Source of the DNA: Haloferax litoreum | Lineage (GTDB): Archaea; Halobacteriota; Halobacteria; Halobacteriales; Haloferacaceae | Length of the DNA stretch: 64,000 bases | Reading direction: 5' to 3' | Assembly: GCF_009674605.1 (NCBI RefSeq) | Contig: NZ_WKJO01000001.1 | Coordinates: 62,001 to 126,000, forward strand | In this document: positions 1-10,064 of the stretch, in pieces | Layout: every line of letters starts with the position of its first letter | Position numbering within the stretch: position 1 is the first letter of the stretch | The notes under the pieces: model-generated | Databases searched by the model: none | Seen by the model: the letters and a program-made list of their open reading frames with translations, nothing else | What the model was told of the DNA's origin: nothing | Made by a program: the position numbers and the translations under genes

Positions 1-564
1 AACGCGCGTGTCGTTTTCGACCGTCACGCTGTCGCCGGCTAGCGAGAGGCGAACGTTGCGAGCGATTGCTTCCTCGCCGTTCGAGACGGTGACCTGTACT
101 GGCGTGTCGGTGCCGATGACGGCGTCACCGACTTCGACCGAGAGTTGTGGGCCACCCTCGCGAACGCGGACGACCACGGGGTACTGGAGTCGCTGTGTCT
201 GCCCGTCGCTCCGCCCCACGACGGTCACGCGAAGGTCGTAGGTTCCTTGGTCTTCGAGTCGGGCCGAGAGCGGGATTCTGAGGTCACTTCCGGGGGGGAT
301 GACGCCGAGGTCTTCGACTCGCGCGAGGTCTCTCGTTCCGTCAGCGGTCCGGACGAACACGTCTGTGACTTCGAGGTTCGCCTGACTGTTCTGTGCGTTC
401 ACGACGACAGTCGTGAGCGTGAACCGTTCGCCCGGCGTCGGTTGGGCCGGCGAGACGGTCACGTCGTCGATGTAGGCGGTGGCCTCTTGGCCGAGCGTCG
501 GGGCCGGAACGCCGGCCAGAACGACGAGGGCGAGGAGGACAACCGGGAGGGCGCGTCTGCTCAT
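1..564 (-). CDS. Secreted CARDB-like extracellular domain protein (C-terminus cut by window edge)
   Basis: The reading frame is open from an ATG at 564 down to base 1, so the C-terminus lies outside the window. Residues 1-26 form a signal peptide: SRR at the start, a leucine/valine-rich core, then a small-residue region ending near GQEA. What follows is a beta-rich sequence of the kind found in haloarchaeal CARDB/COG1361 S-layer-like proteins, beginning with a DDVTVSPAQPTPGE segment. Such proteins are exported and often belong to exporter or cell-surface loci; the partner genes would lie to the left. Family assignment is from sequence style only; the specific role is unknown. Confidence 0.7.
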   Translation of the reverse strand, partial: MSRRALPVVLLALVVLAGVPAPTLGQEATAYIDDVTVSPAQPTPGERFTLTTVVVNAQNSQANLEVTDVFVRTADGTRDLARVEDLGVIPPGSDLRIPLSARLEDQGTYDLRVTVVGRSDGQTQRLQYPVVVRVREGGPQLSVEVGDAVIGTDTPVQVTVSNGEEAIARNVRLSLAGDSVTVENDTRV

Positions 565-689
565 GTTACTCGACTCACTTATCGTACAGACGACGGAAAT
601 ACCTGCCGAGTAATACTATCACATGAGACTGAATGCACTGGTTCTGCGTTCGAATTGCCACCGACCAAATGTGTTCTCGACCGGCGAAG

Positions 690-699
690 ATATTTAAGT
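690..699 (+). promoter_or_regulatory. TATA box of the helicase gene
   Basis: An ATATTTAAGT box lies about 25-34 bases before the ATG at 724. This is the normal haloarchaeal distance for a leaderless transcript and supports that start. Confidence 0.6.
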
Positions 700-723
700 G
701 AATCCGGACCCAGTGTGTGACAG

Positions 724-2643
724 ATGCGCGTGCGTGACCTCCCGTTGTCGGCGACCCTGGTCTCTCACTACGAGTCGAACGGTATCGAGGAGTTGTACCC
801 ACCGCAGGTCGCCGCCGTGGAGGCCGGTATCGCCGACGGCGGGCGAGTCGTCGCCGCGATTCCGACGGCCAGTGGCAAGACGTTCATCGCCGAGTTGGCG
901 ATGCTCACCGCCGACGGCCCGGGCCTGTACATCGTCCCACTCCGCGCGCTTGCCCGCGAGAAGTACGAGACGTTCGCCAAACTCCCCGGCGTGAGCGTCG
1001 GCATCTCGACCGGTGACTTCGACTCGGCCGAAGAGGACCTCGGCGAGTACGACATCGTCGTCGCCACGAGTGAGAAGGTCGATTCAGCGATTCGAAACGG
1101 GGCGTCGTGGGTCGAAGACCTCGCGTGCGTCGTCGTGGACGAGGTACACCTCCTCGGCGCGCCCGGACGTGGGCCCACGCTCGAAATCACGCTGGCGACG
1201 CTCCAGCGACGCGTCCCCGACCTGCAACTCGTCGCACTGTCGGCGACAGTCGACAACCCAGAGGTCATCGCGGCGTGGCTAGACGCCGAACTCGTCGAGA
1301 GTACGTGGCGGCCTGTCTCCCTCCGAACGGGCGTCTACGCCGACGGGACCGTCGAGTTCGACGACGACTCGTCGCTGTCCGTGGATGTCCCGCCGATTGG
1401 ACCGAACGACGACGGTGCCACCGAGGCAACTGTCTCGCTCGTCGCCGACGCCGTCGAGAACGGTGGCCAGTGCCTCGCGTTCGTCCGGTCGCGCCGGGAA
1501 GCGGAGACACTCGCCGACAGACTCGCCGACGAAGACCTCTCGCCCGCCCCCGAACTCGGCGACGAACTCGCCGAACTCGGCGGGACGACGACAGGAGAAC
1601 GCCTCTCTGAATGCGCACGGACTGGCGTCGGATTCCACCACGCCGGCCTGCGAAGCACGCACCGCGCCGCCGTCGAAAACGCGTTCCGCGACCGGCGACT
1701 CTCGGTCATCTGCGCGACGCCGACGCTCGCGGCGGGCGTGAACGTCCCGGCCCGGCGGGTCGTCATCCGGGACCAGAAGCGCTACACCGGCGACTCGATG
1801 ACGTGGATACCCGTCCTCGACGTCCACCAGATGTGCGGCAGAGCAGGCCGTCCCCACCTCGACCCATACGGTGAGGCAGTCCTCGTCGGCGACGAGTCGG
1901 TGAAAGACGAACTCGTCGAACGGTACGTGACGGCGGACGCAGAGGCGGTCGACTCCCAGTTCGCCGACCCCGAAGCACTCCGCACGCACGTCCTCTCGGT
2001 CGTGGCCTCTGGATTCGCCGACTCTCTGGACGGCATCGCCGACGTGTTCTCTGCGACCTACTACGCGCACCAACACCCGAACGTCTCGCTCGCCGACCTC
2101 GTCGCGGACGTCGTCTCCGACCTCGAATCGATGGAGATGCTCGCCGTCGACGGCGCGTCGTTGTCGGCGACGACGCTCGGTGCGCAGACCTCGCGGCAGT
2201 ACGTCTCGCCGACGACTGGCGCGCGAATCATCGCCGGTGTTCGGACAATCTCCGAGATGGCCGACGAGAACGTGACGGCGCGAACCGCACTCGAAGTCGT
2301 CTGCGACACGCCCGACATGCACGACACGTACCTCGGGAACCGAGAACGAGCGCTCATGTACCAGTACGCCCGGACGCACGCCGCCGAGTTCACCACCGCG
2401 ATGCACGAGGCCGACCCGTTCGAAGACTGGTTGACCGCGGTCAAGACCGCTCGCATCCTCCACGAGTGGTCCGAAGGTGCGGACATCGAAACCCTCGTAG
2501 ACCGCTACCGCATCGGGCCGGGGGACCTCGAATCGCGCGTCGAACGCGCCGAGTGGCTTTTGGGTGCCGCGGATGCGCTCTGTGCCGCACTCGACACCGA
2601 CGTTCCCGAGTTCCGTGAAGTTCGAGCGTTGCTCTCTCCGTGA
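724..2643 (+). CDS. Hel308/Ski2-type DNA helicase
   Basis: A superfamily 2 helicase of 639 residues. Visible motifs are a Q-like LYPPQ near 25-29, Walker A PTASGKT (47-53), DEVH (138-141), SATV near 173 and QMCGRAGR near 368, which is the order of Hel308/Ski2 enzymes. Hel308 unwinds lagging-strand forks and acts in archaeal recombination and fork repair. The protein is somewhat shorter than typical Hel308 (about 700 or more), with the loss mainly in the C-terminal ratchet/HLH part, so it may be a divergent paralogue (a 'Hel308b-like' form). It is a single gene with its own TATA box and is followed by a co-directional exchanger gene 71 bases downstream. Confidence 0.82.
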   Translation: MRVRDLPLSATLVSHYESNGIEELYPPQVAAVEAGIADGGRVVAAIPTASGKTFIAELAMLTADGPGLYIVPLRALAREKYETFAKLPGVSVGISTGDFDSAEEDLGEYDIVVATSEKVDSAIRNGASWVEDLACVVVDEVHLLGAPGRGPTLEITLATLQRRVPDLQLVALSATVDNPEVIAAWLDAELVESTWRPVSLRTGVYADGTVEFDDDSSLSVDVPPIGPNDDGATEATVSLVADAVENGGQCLAFVRSRREAETLADRLADEDLSPAPELGDELAELGGTTTGERLSECARTGVGFHHAGLRSTHRAAVENAFRDRRLSVICATPTLAAGVNVPARRVVIRDQKRYTGDSMTWIPVLDVHQMCGRAGRPHLDPYGEAVLVGDESVKDELVERYVTADAEAVDSQFADPEALRTHVLSVVASGFADSLDGIADVFSATYYAHQHPNVSLADLVADVVSDLESMEMLAVDGASLSATTLGAQTSRQYVSPTTGARIIAGVRTISEMADENVTARTALEVVCDTPDMHDTYLGNRERALMYQYARTHAAEFTTAMHEADPFEDWLTAVKTARILHEWSEGADIETLVDRYRIGPGDLESRVERAEWLLGAADALCAALDTDVPEFREVRALLSP

Positions 2644-2714
2644 ATCACTGAGGCAGCATCCACGCGTTCGACCCGACAGTTTACGTCGTCTCACTGAGAC
2701 GTTCGCCTCACGAG

Positions 2715-3635
2715 ATGATAGTCGAGGCTACGTTGTTCGTCGCTGGCCTCGCCACCCTCGTCTTCGGTGCCGACCGGGCCGTCACCGCGGCAGCGAAAGT
2801 CGCGCGGTTCTACGGCGTCTCAGAGTTCTTCATCGGGGTGACGCTCATCTCTGTGGGAACGTCGCTTCCGGAGATGACCACCTCCGTCATCGCCGCGTCC
2901 TACGGCGCGGGCGACATCGTCGTCGGGAACATCGTCGGGTCGGAGACGTCACAGATTACCCTCGCTATCGGCATCGTCGCGCTTATTTCGCCAATCGTGG
3001 CGAAGCGCCGTGAGGTGATGGTCTACGGCGGGGCGATGACGCTCGCGATGATTATCATGCTCCTCACGCTCGAAGACGGCGTCGTCCAGCGCTCCGAGGG
3101 CTTTCTGATGATGCTCGCGTACGTGAACTTCGTCTACACCCTCTACACCAACGAAGGCGGGGCGGAAATCGCCGAAGAAGTCGTCGAAAAAGAAGAGACG
3201 CCCGAGCGAGGACTGCCGCGCGTCGCGTTCGGCCTCCTCTTGGTCGTCGTCGGAGGACAGGTGATGGTGACGAACGGCATCGCTCTCGCCCGTCTCGTCG
3301 GTATCTCCGAGTATTTCGTCGGATTGCTCACCGGTCTCGGGACGACGGCCCCAGAAATCGTCGTCGCCGGCATCGCCGCAAAAGAGGGCCGCGGCGGTAT
3401 CTCGGTCGGCGCGATTCTCGGGAGCAACATCACCGACCCTGTCTTCTCGCTCGGTATCGGCGCGTTGGTCGCTGATGTGGTCGTCACCGACCTCGCGTCT
3501 GTGACACTCTCCGGTGTCTACATGCTCGCCGTCTCACTGGTCGTGTTAGCGCTGTTCTACTGGCGTGAGGGAATCGACCGACGGGCGGCACTCCTCTGTA
3601 TCGGCCTGTATCTTCCGACGTTCGTGGTGTTGTGA
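2715..3635 (+). CDS. Calcium/sodium antiporter (CaCA family, YrbG-like)
   Basis: A 306-residue polytopic membrane protein made of two homologous halves, each with the alpha-repeat signature of cation/Ca2+ exchangers. The first repeat is GTSLPEMTTS near residues 52-61 and the second is GTTAPEIVVA near 209-218, each followed by a GSN/GSE turn (NIVGSE, ILGSNITDP). About ten membrane segments are separated by a short charged loop (EEVVEKEETPER) in the middle. The family swaps Ca2+ for Na+ (or K+) across the cytoplasmic membrane. It follows the helicase gene on the same strand. Confidence 0.88.
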   Translation: MIVEATLFVAGLATLVFGADRAVTAAAKVARFYGVSEFFIGVTLISVGTSLPEMTTSVIAASYGAGDIVVGNIVGSETSQITLAIGIVALISPIVAKRREVMVYGGAMTLAMIIMLLTLEDGVVQRSEGFLMMLAYVNFVYTLYTNEGGAEIAEEVVEKEETPERGLPRVAFGLLLVVVGGQVMVTNGIALARLVGISEYFVGLLTGLGTTAPEIVVAGIAAKEGRGGISVGAILGSNITDPVFSLGIGALVADVVVTDLASVTLSGVYMLAVSLVVLALFYWREGIDRRAALLCIGLYLPTFVVL

Positions 3636-3717
3636 GGCTGGGTCGTGGCCCACGACGGCGGGTGGGCATCGAACCGTACTGATTGGTCCCCACCCGAGAA
3701 AGTCGCTTCGGGATGGC

Positions 3718-3726
3718 GTTTTAAGA
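3718..3726 (+). promoter_or_regulatory. TATA box of RubisCO gene
   Basis: A GTTTTAAGA box about 25-30 bases before the ATG at 3750. It argues against using the upstream in-frame GTG at 3645 as the RubisCO start. Confidence 0.55.
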
Positions 3727-3749
3727 TTCGTCGGGCCGTAGGCGAAGCT

Positions 3750-4994
3750 ATGGGCATCACATACGAGGACTTCCTCGACCTGGACTACGAACCGTCTGCC
3801 GAGGAACTCGTCTGCACCTTCCGAATCGACCCCGCGACCGGAATGACGCCCGAGGCGGCAGCGAGTCGCGTCGCCTCAGAGTCCTCCAACGGAACGTGGG
3901 CCGCACTCCAGACCGGCGACGACTTCACCGACATGGGTGCCACGGCGTTCTCCATCGACGGTGACACCGTCAAGGTCGCGTACCCCGCCGGCCTGTTCGA
4001 ACCCGGCAACATGCCGCAGGTGCTCTCGTGCATCGCCGGCAACATCATGGGGATGAAAGCAGTCGACACCATCCGACTGATGGACTGCGAGTGGCCGGAG
4101 TCCATCGTCTCGTCGTACCCCGGTCCCCTCCACGGGTCGTCGGTCCGAGAGGAGATATTCGGCGTCACCGACCGTCCCATCACCGCGACGGTCCCCAAGC
4201 CGAAAGTCGGTCTCTCGACGAAGGCGCACGCCCAAGTCGGGTACGACGCGTGGGTCGGTGGTGTGGACCTGCTGAAAGACGACGAGAACCTGACCGACCA
4301 GGACTTCAATCCCTTCTCCGACCGCCTCACCGAGTCGCTGTCACTCCGTGACGACGCCGAAGACGAGACTGGGGAGACGAAGTCGTACCTCATCAACGTC
4401 ACTGGGGACACCCAGACGATGCTGGACCGCGTGGACGAGGTGGCCGCACAGGGCGGCGAGTACGTCATGGTGGACATCATCACCGCGGGATGGGCGGGCC
4501 TCCAGACCGTCCGCGAGCGAACCGAAAAACACGGCATCGCTATCCACGCCCACCGTGCGATGCACGCCGCATTCGACCGCATGCCGACCCACGGCGTCTC
4601 GATGCGCGTCCTCGCACAGGTCTCCCGTCTCTGTGGGGTGGACCAACTCCACACGGGGACTGCCGGCCTCGGCAAACTCGCCAACGAAGACACCGTCGGC
4701 ATCAACGAGTGGATGCGGAGTGACCTCTACGGCATGACCGACGTGTTGCCCGTCGCGTCCGGTGGTCTCCACCCCGGCCTCTTGCCTGACCTGCTCGACG
4801 CCACGGGGACGAACGTCTGCGTCCAACTCGGCGGCGGTATCCACGGCCACCCGGACGGGACTCGCGCAGGAGCAGTCGCGCTTCGGGCGGCCATCGACGC
4901 CTACGTCGACGGAAAACCGATTACCGAGGCCGCAGAAGAGACACCAGAACTCGCCGTCGCCCTCGACAAGTGGGGCACAGAGACGCCGCGGTAA
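3750..4994 (+). CDS. rbcL: Form III ribulose-bisphosphate carboxylase (RubisCO)
   Basis: A 414-residue archaeal RubisCO large subunit. Catalytic features are TVPKPK (K150), the carbamylated-lysine motif GGVDLLKDDEN (K176, D178, E179), HAHRAMH near 267-272, the flexible loop GTAGLGK (K309), SGGLHPG and GGGIHGHPDG for phosphate binding. No small-subunit gene is present, as expected for form III. The enzyme carboxylates ribulose 1,5-bisphosphate made from AMP; the two enzymes that supply that substrate are encoded at 10,737 and 11,769. The start at 3750 is chosen over upstream in-frame codons because it matches the normal archaeal N-terminus and the TATA spacing. Confidence 0.95.
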   Translation: MGITYEDFLDLDYEPSAEELVCTFRIDPATGMTPEAAASRVASESSNGTWAALQTGDDFTDMGATAFSIDGDTVKVAYPAGLFEPGNMPQVLSCIAGNIMGMKAVDTIRLMDCEWPESIVSSYPGPLHGSSVREEIFGVTDRPITATVPKPKVGLSTKAHAQVGYDAWVGGVDLLKDDENLTDQDFNPFSDRLTESLSLRDDAEDETGETKSYLINVTGDTQTMLDRVDEVAAQGGEYVMVDIITAGWAGLQTVRERTEKHGIAIHAHRAMHAAFDRMPTHGVSMRVLAQVSRLCGVDQLHTGTAGLGKLANEDTVGINEWMRSDLYGMTDVLPVASGGLHPGLLPDLLDATGTNVCVQLGGGIHGHPDGTRAGAVALRAAIDAYVDGKPITEAAEETPELAVALDKWGTETPR

Positions 4995-5318
4995 CGGACC
5001 CGAATCTCGTTTCTCGTTTTTCTTGGCTGTCGTCACGACGCGTACGAGCGCCGTCGCCCTCGTGAACCGATTGGGTTCTGCGAGCGACCCAACGGTTATT
5101 CGTGTGATACATTTACAACATCAGTAAATAATTCACCCCGATATCGCGGGGATGGATGCGATTTGCGCACCAGCCAATATCAGTGACGATAATTGGTGCG
5201 AGAGGTTTAACCGGCCGTTTTTTCTCGGCTACAATAGCAGCCCGCAATTTACCACAGAATCGCCGTGACATGGGTTCTCTGTCAATAATTGCGGGAACTA
5301 CAATCACAGATACCAGCA
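4995..5318. other. Intergenic region between RubisCO and chemotaxis transducer
   Basis: No coding sequence is supported here. It holds the rbcL terminator, then an AT-richer stretch with a TATA-like GTTTAACC at about 5205-5212, which is the probable promoter region of the transducer and would leave a leader of roughly 80 bases. Confidence 0.4.
5009..5024 (+). terminator. T-rich transcription terminator after rbcL
   Basis: A pyrimidine tract containing two T runs lies about 15 bases after the RubisCO stop. Archaeal termination typically uses such oligo-T tracts. Confidence 0.4.
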
Positions 5319-8270
5319 ATGAAAATTCGGACAAAACTCGTCGCGTTGTGCCTCGCTATCTCTCTGATACCAGTTTCGGTAGTCGGCGTGGCAGGCGTAC
5401 AGAACATGCAGTCAGTTGGGTCGTACGCACAAGACCAGAGTACGGACCACCTCGAAGGACAGATTACAGGCGAACTGAACAACACCGTCGACGCGAGACA
5501 AGAGGGGATTCAGAATCTGCTCAACTCGCGGCAGGTGAACGCACGCTCACTCGCGGACTCCGCGCCGGTGCAGAACTATCAAGCCGCGAGTGCGGGAGAG
5601 ATGGAACTCGTCAAGCGTCAAAGCCAGAAACAACTCGGCTACACGGCACTCCAACTCCACGATACCATCGAGACAACCAAGCAGACTATTCTCGAATCGG
5701 AGTACGACGGTCGGGCGTGGGAGGAACTCAGCCCAGACGAGCAACGTCGAGTCGAGGACAGAGTCGAGCGAATCATCTCTGGGACGGACGGAGACGGCGT
5801 AGCCCAGCGTGGCACGGCGGCCGAGATGTTCCAGCCAGGATACATCGGTACGGGCGGGTACGTGTTCATCACCGACCTTGATTCGAACGTCGTCGTCCAC
5901 CCGGCACTTCCGGATGGTTTCAACGCGAGAGAAGAGGCGTCGTTGACGTTCTTCGAGGAGGTCAAAGAGGAAACTCGTTCGACGCCCGCCATTCAGAGTG
6001 GTGAGGAGTGGGGTATCGCCGAGTACGAGTGGGAAGACACGACCCAAGCAGGAAATCCGATGGAACAAAAAGTCGTCGCGTACACCTACTACGAGGACTT
6101 CGACTGGGTTCTCGCACCGAGTGTCTACTACTACGAACTCCAGAAGACGGCCCTCGCCGACGCAGAGGCAGGCATCGAGGACTCCTTCGAGAACTACCTC
6201 CGGACGCGAACCGTCGCAGTCAACGGCGAAGAACTGCCCGCGTACGACGAGATTATCCTCACCGACGAGGACGGGAACGGAATCGTCCGTGCGGCACGAA
6301 CCGACGGCGACGTCGTCGCCGAGTCTGTCGACACGTCGTACTCGAACAGTAACTGGTTCGGCGCGACGAAGTCGCTGGAGAAAGGCACAGTACACGTCGG
6401 CGAGGTCCGAACGGTCGACGGGAAGGCGAAAGGATACATCTCGACACCCGTCTACCGTGATGGCGAGTTCGCAGGAGTCGTCGCACTCAGACTCGACTAC
6501 GAAGTCTTCAACGCGGTGCTCGACGACATCACCGTCGGCGAAACCGGGCACCTGACCATGGTGAACGACAGGGGGAAACTCATCACCGACGGCGCGACCA
6601 ACTTCGGAGAGGTCGAATCAGCGGTTGCGACCACGGATTACGTCCTCTCGGACACGAAGGGACTCCAGACCTACGAACAATCGACCGACAGTAGTGCCGG
6701 TGACAGATACTACGTCGGGCACGCGCCACTCGACTTCGGTGACACGCAACTCACACTCGTCGCGACGGTTCCGGAACAGGACGTGACGGCACCGAGCGAA
6801 CAGTTGGGAGACGCGCTTCGTGACCGAACCGACTCCGCGCGGAACTTCCTGCTCTTGCTCGTCGGCGGCATCGTCGTCGTCGTCGTCGGACTCGGGTTCG
6901 CCGCGGCGAGGTACTTCTCGGAACCCATCGAAGCACTCCGAGACCAAGCGCAACTGCTCGCCCGGGGACGATTCGAGGACGATATCGACGTCGACGCCAC
7001 CGACGACGAACTCGGCGAACTCGTCGTCGCGTTCGAGGACATGCAAGAGAACCTGCAACGACAGGTATCCGAACTCCAGACCGTCGGCGAAGAACTGGGT
7101 GACGGAAACCTCGACCAGGAACTCCGCACGGACCTCCCCGGTGCGTTCGGCGCGATTATGACCGACCTCGAAGCGGGTATCGAGAAGTTACAAGACGGGT
7201 TCGTCGAGGTGCAATCGGTCGCCGACGAGTTCGCGGAAGTGAGCACGGAAACGGTCGCCAGTGCCGAGGAAATCGAGTCTGCGAGTCAGGAGACTGCGCA
7301 GTCCGTCGAAGAGATTGCCCACGGTGCAGAACAGCAGACCGAACAACTTCAGGTCGTGGCCAACGAGATGAACGACCTCTCGGCGACCATTGAAGAAGTC
7401 GCCGCCTCCGCCGACGGTGTCGTCCAGACGGCGAATCAGGCGGTAGACCTCGCTGAACAGGGCCGCGAACACGCCGCGGACGCCACAGACGAGATTTCGA
7501 CCATCGAGGCGGAGGCCACCGACGCCGTCGAACAGGTCGAATCCCTCGGCGACCAAATCGGCGAAATCAACGAAATCGTCCAACTCATCACCGACATCGC
7601 CGAGCAGACGAATCTGCTCGCGCTGAACGCCTCCATCGAGGCCGCACGTGCGGGTGAGGCAGGCGAAGGCTTCGCCGTCGTCGCGAACGAAATCAAGGCA
7701 CTCGCGAACGAAGCGAGCGAGGCGACCGACGAAGTCGAAGCGCGCATCGACGAGATTCAGGACCGAACCGACGACACCGTAGACGACATGCAGGAGATGC
7801 ACGAGAGCGTCGAAGCAGGGTCCGAGACTATCGAGGACGCTATCGAGATGTTCGACGATATCTCCGATGCGATTCGAGAGGCCGAACACGGCGTCGCGGA
7901 GATATCCGAGGCCACCGAAAATCAGGCTGTCTCGACCGAAGAAGTCGTCTCGATGGTCGACGACGTGTCGAGCGTCAGCGAGGAGACCACGTCCGAAGCG
8001 AGCACTGTCTCGGCGGCGACCGAAGAACAGACGGCGGCACTGAACGAAGTCACGAAGAACATCCAGCAGGTGTCGGCGTCTGCACAGTCGCTAAACGACC
8101 TCGTCGGCGAGTTCGACGTTGGAGCAACCGAAACCGGCACACGGACCGCAGATGCCACGACCGGTGCAGCAGCTGACGCGCAGGCGAACGTAGCAGGGAG
8201 CGCAGCACGCGACGTCGATGCCGCCCTCGCAGACGGTGGGTCTGCCTCTCCGTCACGCACGGACGACTGA
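5319..8270 (+). CDS. Methyl-accepting chemotaxis transducer with extracellular Cache domain
   Basis: A 983-residue halobacterial transducer. The N-terminus has a membrane helix (about 5-25), followed by a long extracellular region of roughly 480 residues with Cache-type sequence ([15 protein letters not shown], later [13 protein letters not shown]). A second membrane helix lies near 509-533, then a HAMP domain and a long signalling coiled coil. The conserved hairpin tip reads [20 protein letters not shown], the CheA/CheW contact region. Extracellular ligands are sensed and CheA activity is altered. The ATG at 5319 is preferred to an upstream TTG because it gives a clean membrane anchor. No other che genes are nearby. 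Confidence 0.93.
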   Translation: MKIRTKLVALCLAISLIPVSVVGVAGVQNMQSVGSYAQDQSTDHLEGQITGELNNTVDARQEGIQNLLNSRQVNARSLADSAPVQNYQAASAGEMELVKRQSQKQLGYTALQLHDTIETTKQTILESEYDGRAWEELSPDEQRRVEDRVERIISGTDGDGVAQRGTAAEMFQPGYIGTGGYVFITDLDSNVVVHPALPDGFNAREEASLTFFEEVKEETRSTPAIQSGEEWGIAEYEWEDTTQAGNPMEQKVVAYTYYEDFDWVLAPSVYYYELQKTALADAEAGIEDSFENYLRTRTVAVNGEELPAYDEIILTDEDGNGIVRAARTDGDVVAESVDTSYSNSNWFGATKSLEKGTVHVGEVRTVDGKAKGYISTPVYRDGEFAGVVALRLDYEVFNAVLDDITVGETGHLTMVNDRGKLITDGATNFGEVESAVATTDYVLSDTKGLQTYEQSTDSSAGDRYYVGHAPLDFGDTQLTLVATVPEQDVTAPSEQLGDALRDRTDSARNFLLLLVGGIVVVVVGLGFAAARYFSEPIEALRDQAQLLARGRFEDDIDVDATDDELGELVVAFEDMQENLQRQVSELQTVGEELGDGNLDQELRTDLPGAFGAIMTDLEAGIEKLQDGFVEVQSVADEFAEVSTETVASAEEIESASQETAQSVEEIAHGAEQQTEQLQVVANEMNDLSATIEEVAASADGVVQTANQAVDLAEQGREHAADATDEISTIEAEATDAVEQVESLGDQIGEINEIVQLITDIAEQTNLLALNASIEAARAGEAGEGFAVVANEIKALANEASEATDEVEARIDEIQDRTDDTVDDMQEMHESVEAGSETIEDAIEMFDDISDAIREAEHGVAEISEATENQAVSTEEVVSMVDDVSSVSEETTSEASTVSAATEEQTAALNEVTKNIQQVSASAQSLNDLVGEFDVGATETGTRTADATTGAAADAQANVAGSAARDVDAALADGGSASPSRTDD

Positions 8271-8309
8271 GACCTCCGGAGACCGACACCGGGTGTCTCC
8301 TGTTCGGCA

Positions 8310-9965
8310 TCACCGGTCAACTTCGCCCATAATCGTATCGAGACTCCCGAGCGACGCGATGAGGTCCGGAATGTACTCACCTTCGGCCATCTCTGGAAGC
8401 GCTTGAAGGTTCGAGAACGAGGGGCCACGAATTTTAAACCGGGCCGGTTTGTCTGTCCCGTCGGCACGGATGTAGATGCCGAGTTCACCTTTTGCGGCCT
8501 CGACAGCGCGGTAGACCTCAGTATCGTCTTCCGGTTTGATGGTCCGAGGGACGTTCGCCTGAATCGTCCGCTCGTCTGCTGGCCAGTCTTCGAGCAGGTC
8601 CACACATTGGTCGATAATCTTTGCAGACTCCTCGACCTCTCGGAGTCGAACGAGCAGGCGCGCGAAGTTGTCGCACTCCTCTTCGACGACGACGTCCCAG
8701 TCGAGTTCGTCGTAGTAGCCGTAGGGGTCGTCGCGACGCAGGTCGTAGTCGATGCCTGACCCGCGGGCGACGGGACCGGTGACGCCGTAGGATTTGGCGA
8801 CGTTCGGTGGGAGGACACCCGTATCGACCGTCCGGGCCTGCAGAATCTCGTTCGCAGTCAGCAGGTCGTGATACTCTTCGAGTTTCGCGGGCAGGCCGTC
8901 GACGAACGTCCGAATCTTCTCGAAGAACTCCTCGCGCGGTTCGGGGAGGTCCCAGACGACGCCACCGAGGCGGAAGTAGTTGAACATCAATCGCTGGCCC
9001 GTGAGGTCTTCGAGGATGTCCTGGACGAGTTCGCGGTCACGCAGGGCGTACTGGAACGTCGCCGTGAAGTCGCCGATGACGTCAAGGGCGTACGCGCCGA
9101 CGGCGAGCATGTGTGAGAGAATTCGACTCAACTCGGCCGCAAGCGTTCGGACGACTTGCGCGTACTCCGGCACCTCGATGTCTGCGAGTGCCTCCGCAGT
9201 CCGTGCATAGGCCCACTCGTTGAGGAGGCCTGCACCACCCCAATCCCAGCGGTCGGGATACGGCATAATCTGGTGGCGGTACGTCCCCTCTTGACACATC
9301 TGCTCTTCACAGCGGTGGATGTAGCCGATGTCGGGTTCCACGTCGACGACTTGCTCGCCGTCGAGGACCACCTGGAGGTGCATCACCCCGTGGGTCGCCG
9401 GGTGGTGCGGGCCGATGTTGAGGAGCATCGTGTTGTCCTCGGCCCACCCGTCTTTGTGTAGCGGGTTCGCGTTCTCGTCGTACGGGACGATTTGTGGTCG
9501 CTGTTGGTCGTAGTCGCGGCTGAGTGGATGCCCCTGCCACGTCTCGGGGAGGAGGATGCGGCGAAGGTCCGGGTGGTCGTCGTACTGGATACCGACGAGG
9601 TCGTACGCTTCGCGTTCGTGCCACGCCGCCGTGTGAAAGACGGGCGCAGCAGACTCACTCACTGGTTCGGACCGAGGCGTGGGAACGACGACACTCAGTT
9701 CGTGTGTTGGGTCGTCGTACGACTTCAGGTGGTAAATCGACTCGTAGCGGTCTTCGTACTCCTGTGCGGTCACACACGAGAGGTGGTCGAACCCCAGTTC
9801 GCCTCGAAGTGTCGAGAGGACCGCCTGCACATCGTCGGGGCGAATCGTCACTTCCGGGGCGTGAACGTGCGTGTCGAGGTCGACGATGGCATCACCGACG
9901 TGGCGCCGGAGTCGGTCGGGAAGCGACACCACCGTCGACGACACCTGTGGAGGATTGGATGACAT
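8310..9965 (-). CDS. nuoCD: NADH dehydrogenase-like complex subunit NuoCD (C-D fusion)
   Basis: A 551-residue fusion. Residues 1 to about 150 match the NuoC 30-kDa domain (HTAAWHEREAYDLVGI, DHPDLRRILLPETWQGHPL); residues from about 170 match NuoD of 49 kDa (GPHHPATHGVMH, IGYIHRCEE, RSF-type tail replaced by IRGPSFSNLQALPEMAEG). In complex I this subunit helps form the quinone site next to NuoB. The gene is intact, yet no nuoA, B, H, I, J, K, L, M or N lies beside it, so it is isolated from the operon in this window. It may be an extra copy or a gene separated from the main cluster. Confidence 0.92.
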   Translation of the reverse strand: MSSNPPQVSSTVVSLPDRLRRHVGDAIVDLDTHVHAPEVTIRPDDVQAVLSTLRGELGFDHLSCVTAQEYEDRYESIYHLKSYDDPTHELSVVVPTPRSEPVSESAAPVFHTAAWHEREAYDLVGIQYDDHPDLRRILLPETWQGHPLSRDYDQQRPQIVPYDENANPLHKDGWAEDNTMLLNIGPHHPATHGVMHLQVVLDGEQVVDVEPDIGYIHRCEEQMCQEGTYRHQIMPYPDRWDWGGAGLLNEWAYARTAEALADIEVPEYAQVVRTLAAELSRILSHMLAVGAYALDVIGDFTATFQYALRDRELVQDILEDLTGQRLMFNYFRLGGVVWDLPEPREEFFEKIRTFVDGLPAKLEEYHDLLTANEILQARTVDTGVLPPNVAKSYGVTGPVARGSGIDYDLRRDDPYGYYDELDWDVVVEEECDNFARLLVRLREVEESAKIIDQCVDLLEDWPADERTIQANVPRTIKPEDDTEVYRAVEAAKGELGIYIRADGTDKPARFKIRGPSFSNLQALPEMAEGEYIPDLIASLGSLDTIMGEVDR

Positions 9966-10029
9966 ACCGGGTTCGATACGCTAGTGTTGGTTCACGAACC
10001 AGTTCGGCGTTCTGCCTCACTGGTGCGGC

Positions 10030-10040
10030 GGGTATTTATT
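10030..10040 (+). promoter_or_regulatory. TATA box of the Bat-type regulator
   Basis: A GGGTATTTATT box some 25-35 bases before the ATG at 10065, supporting that start over an upstream in-frame codon. Confidence 0.5.
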
Positions 10041-10064
10041 GAGGAGTGTAGTCAACTGACTCAC

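Noticed and set aside
1279-2694. 471-codon open frame on the minus strand across the helicase gene
   Set aside because: It is a GC-driven antisense frame of the helicase with Arg/Val-rich, family-less translation. The plus-strand helicase has all motifs.
3645-3749. Upstream in-frame start for RubisCO
   Set aside because: It would put the TATA box inside the gene and add a tail absent from the archaeal enzyme.
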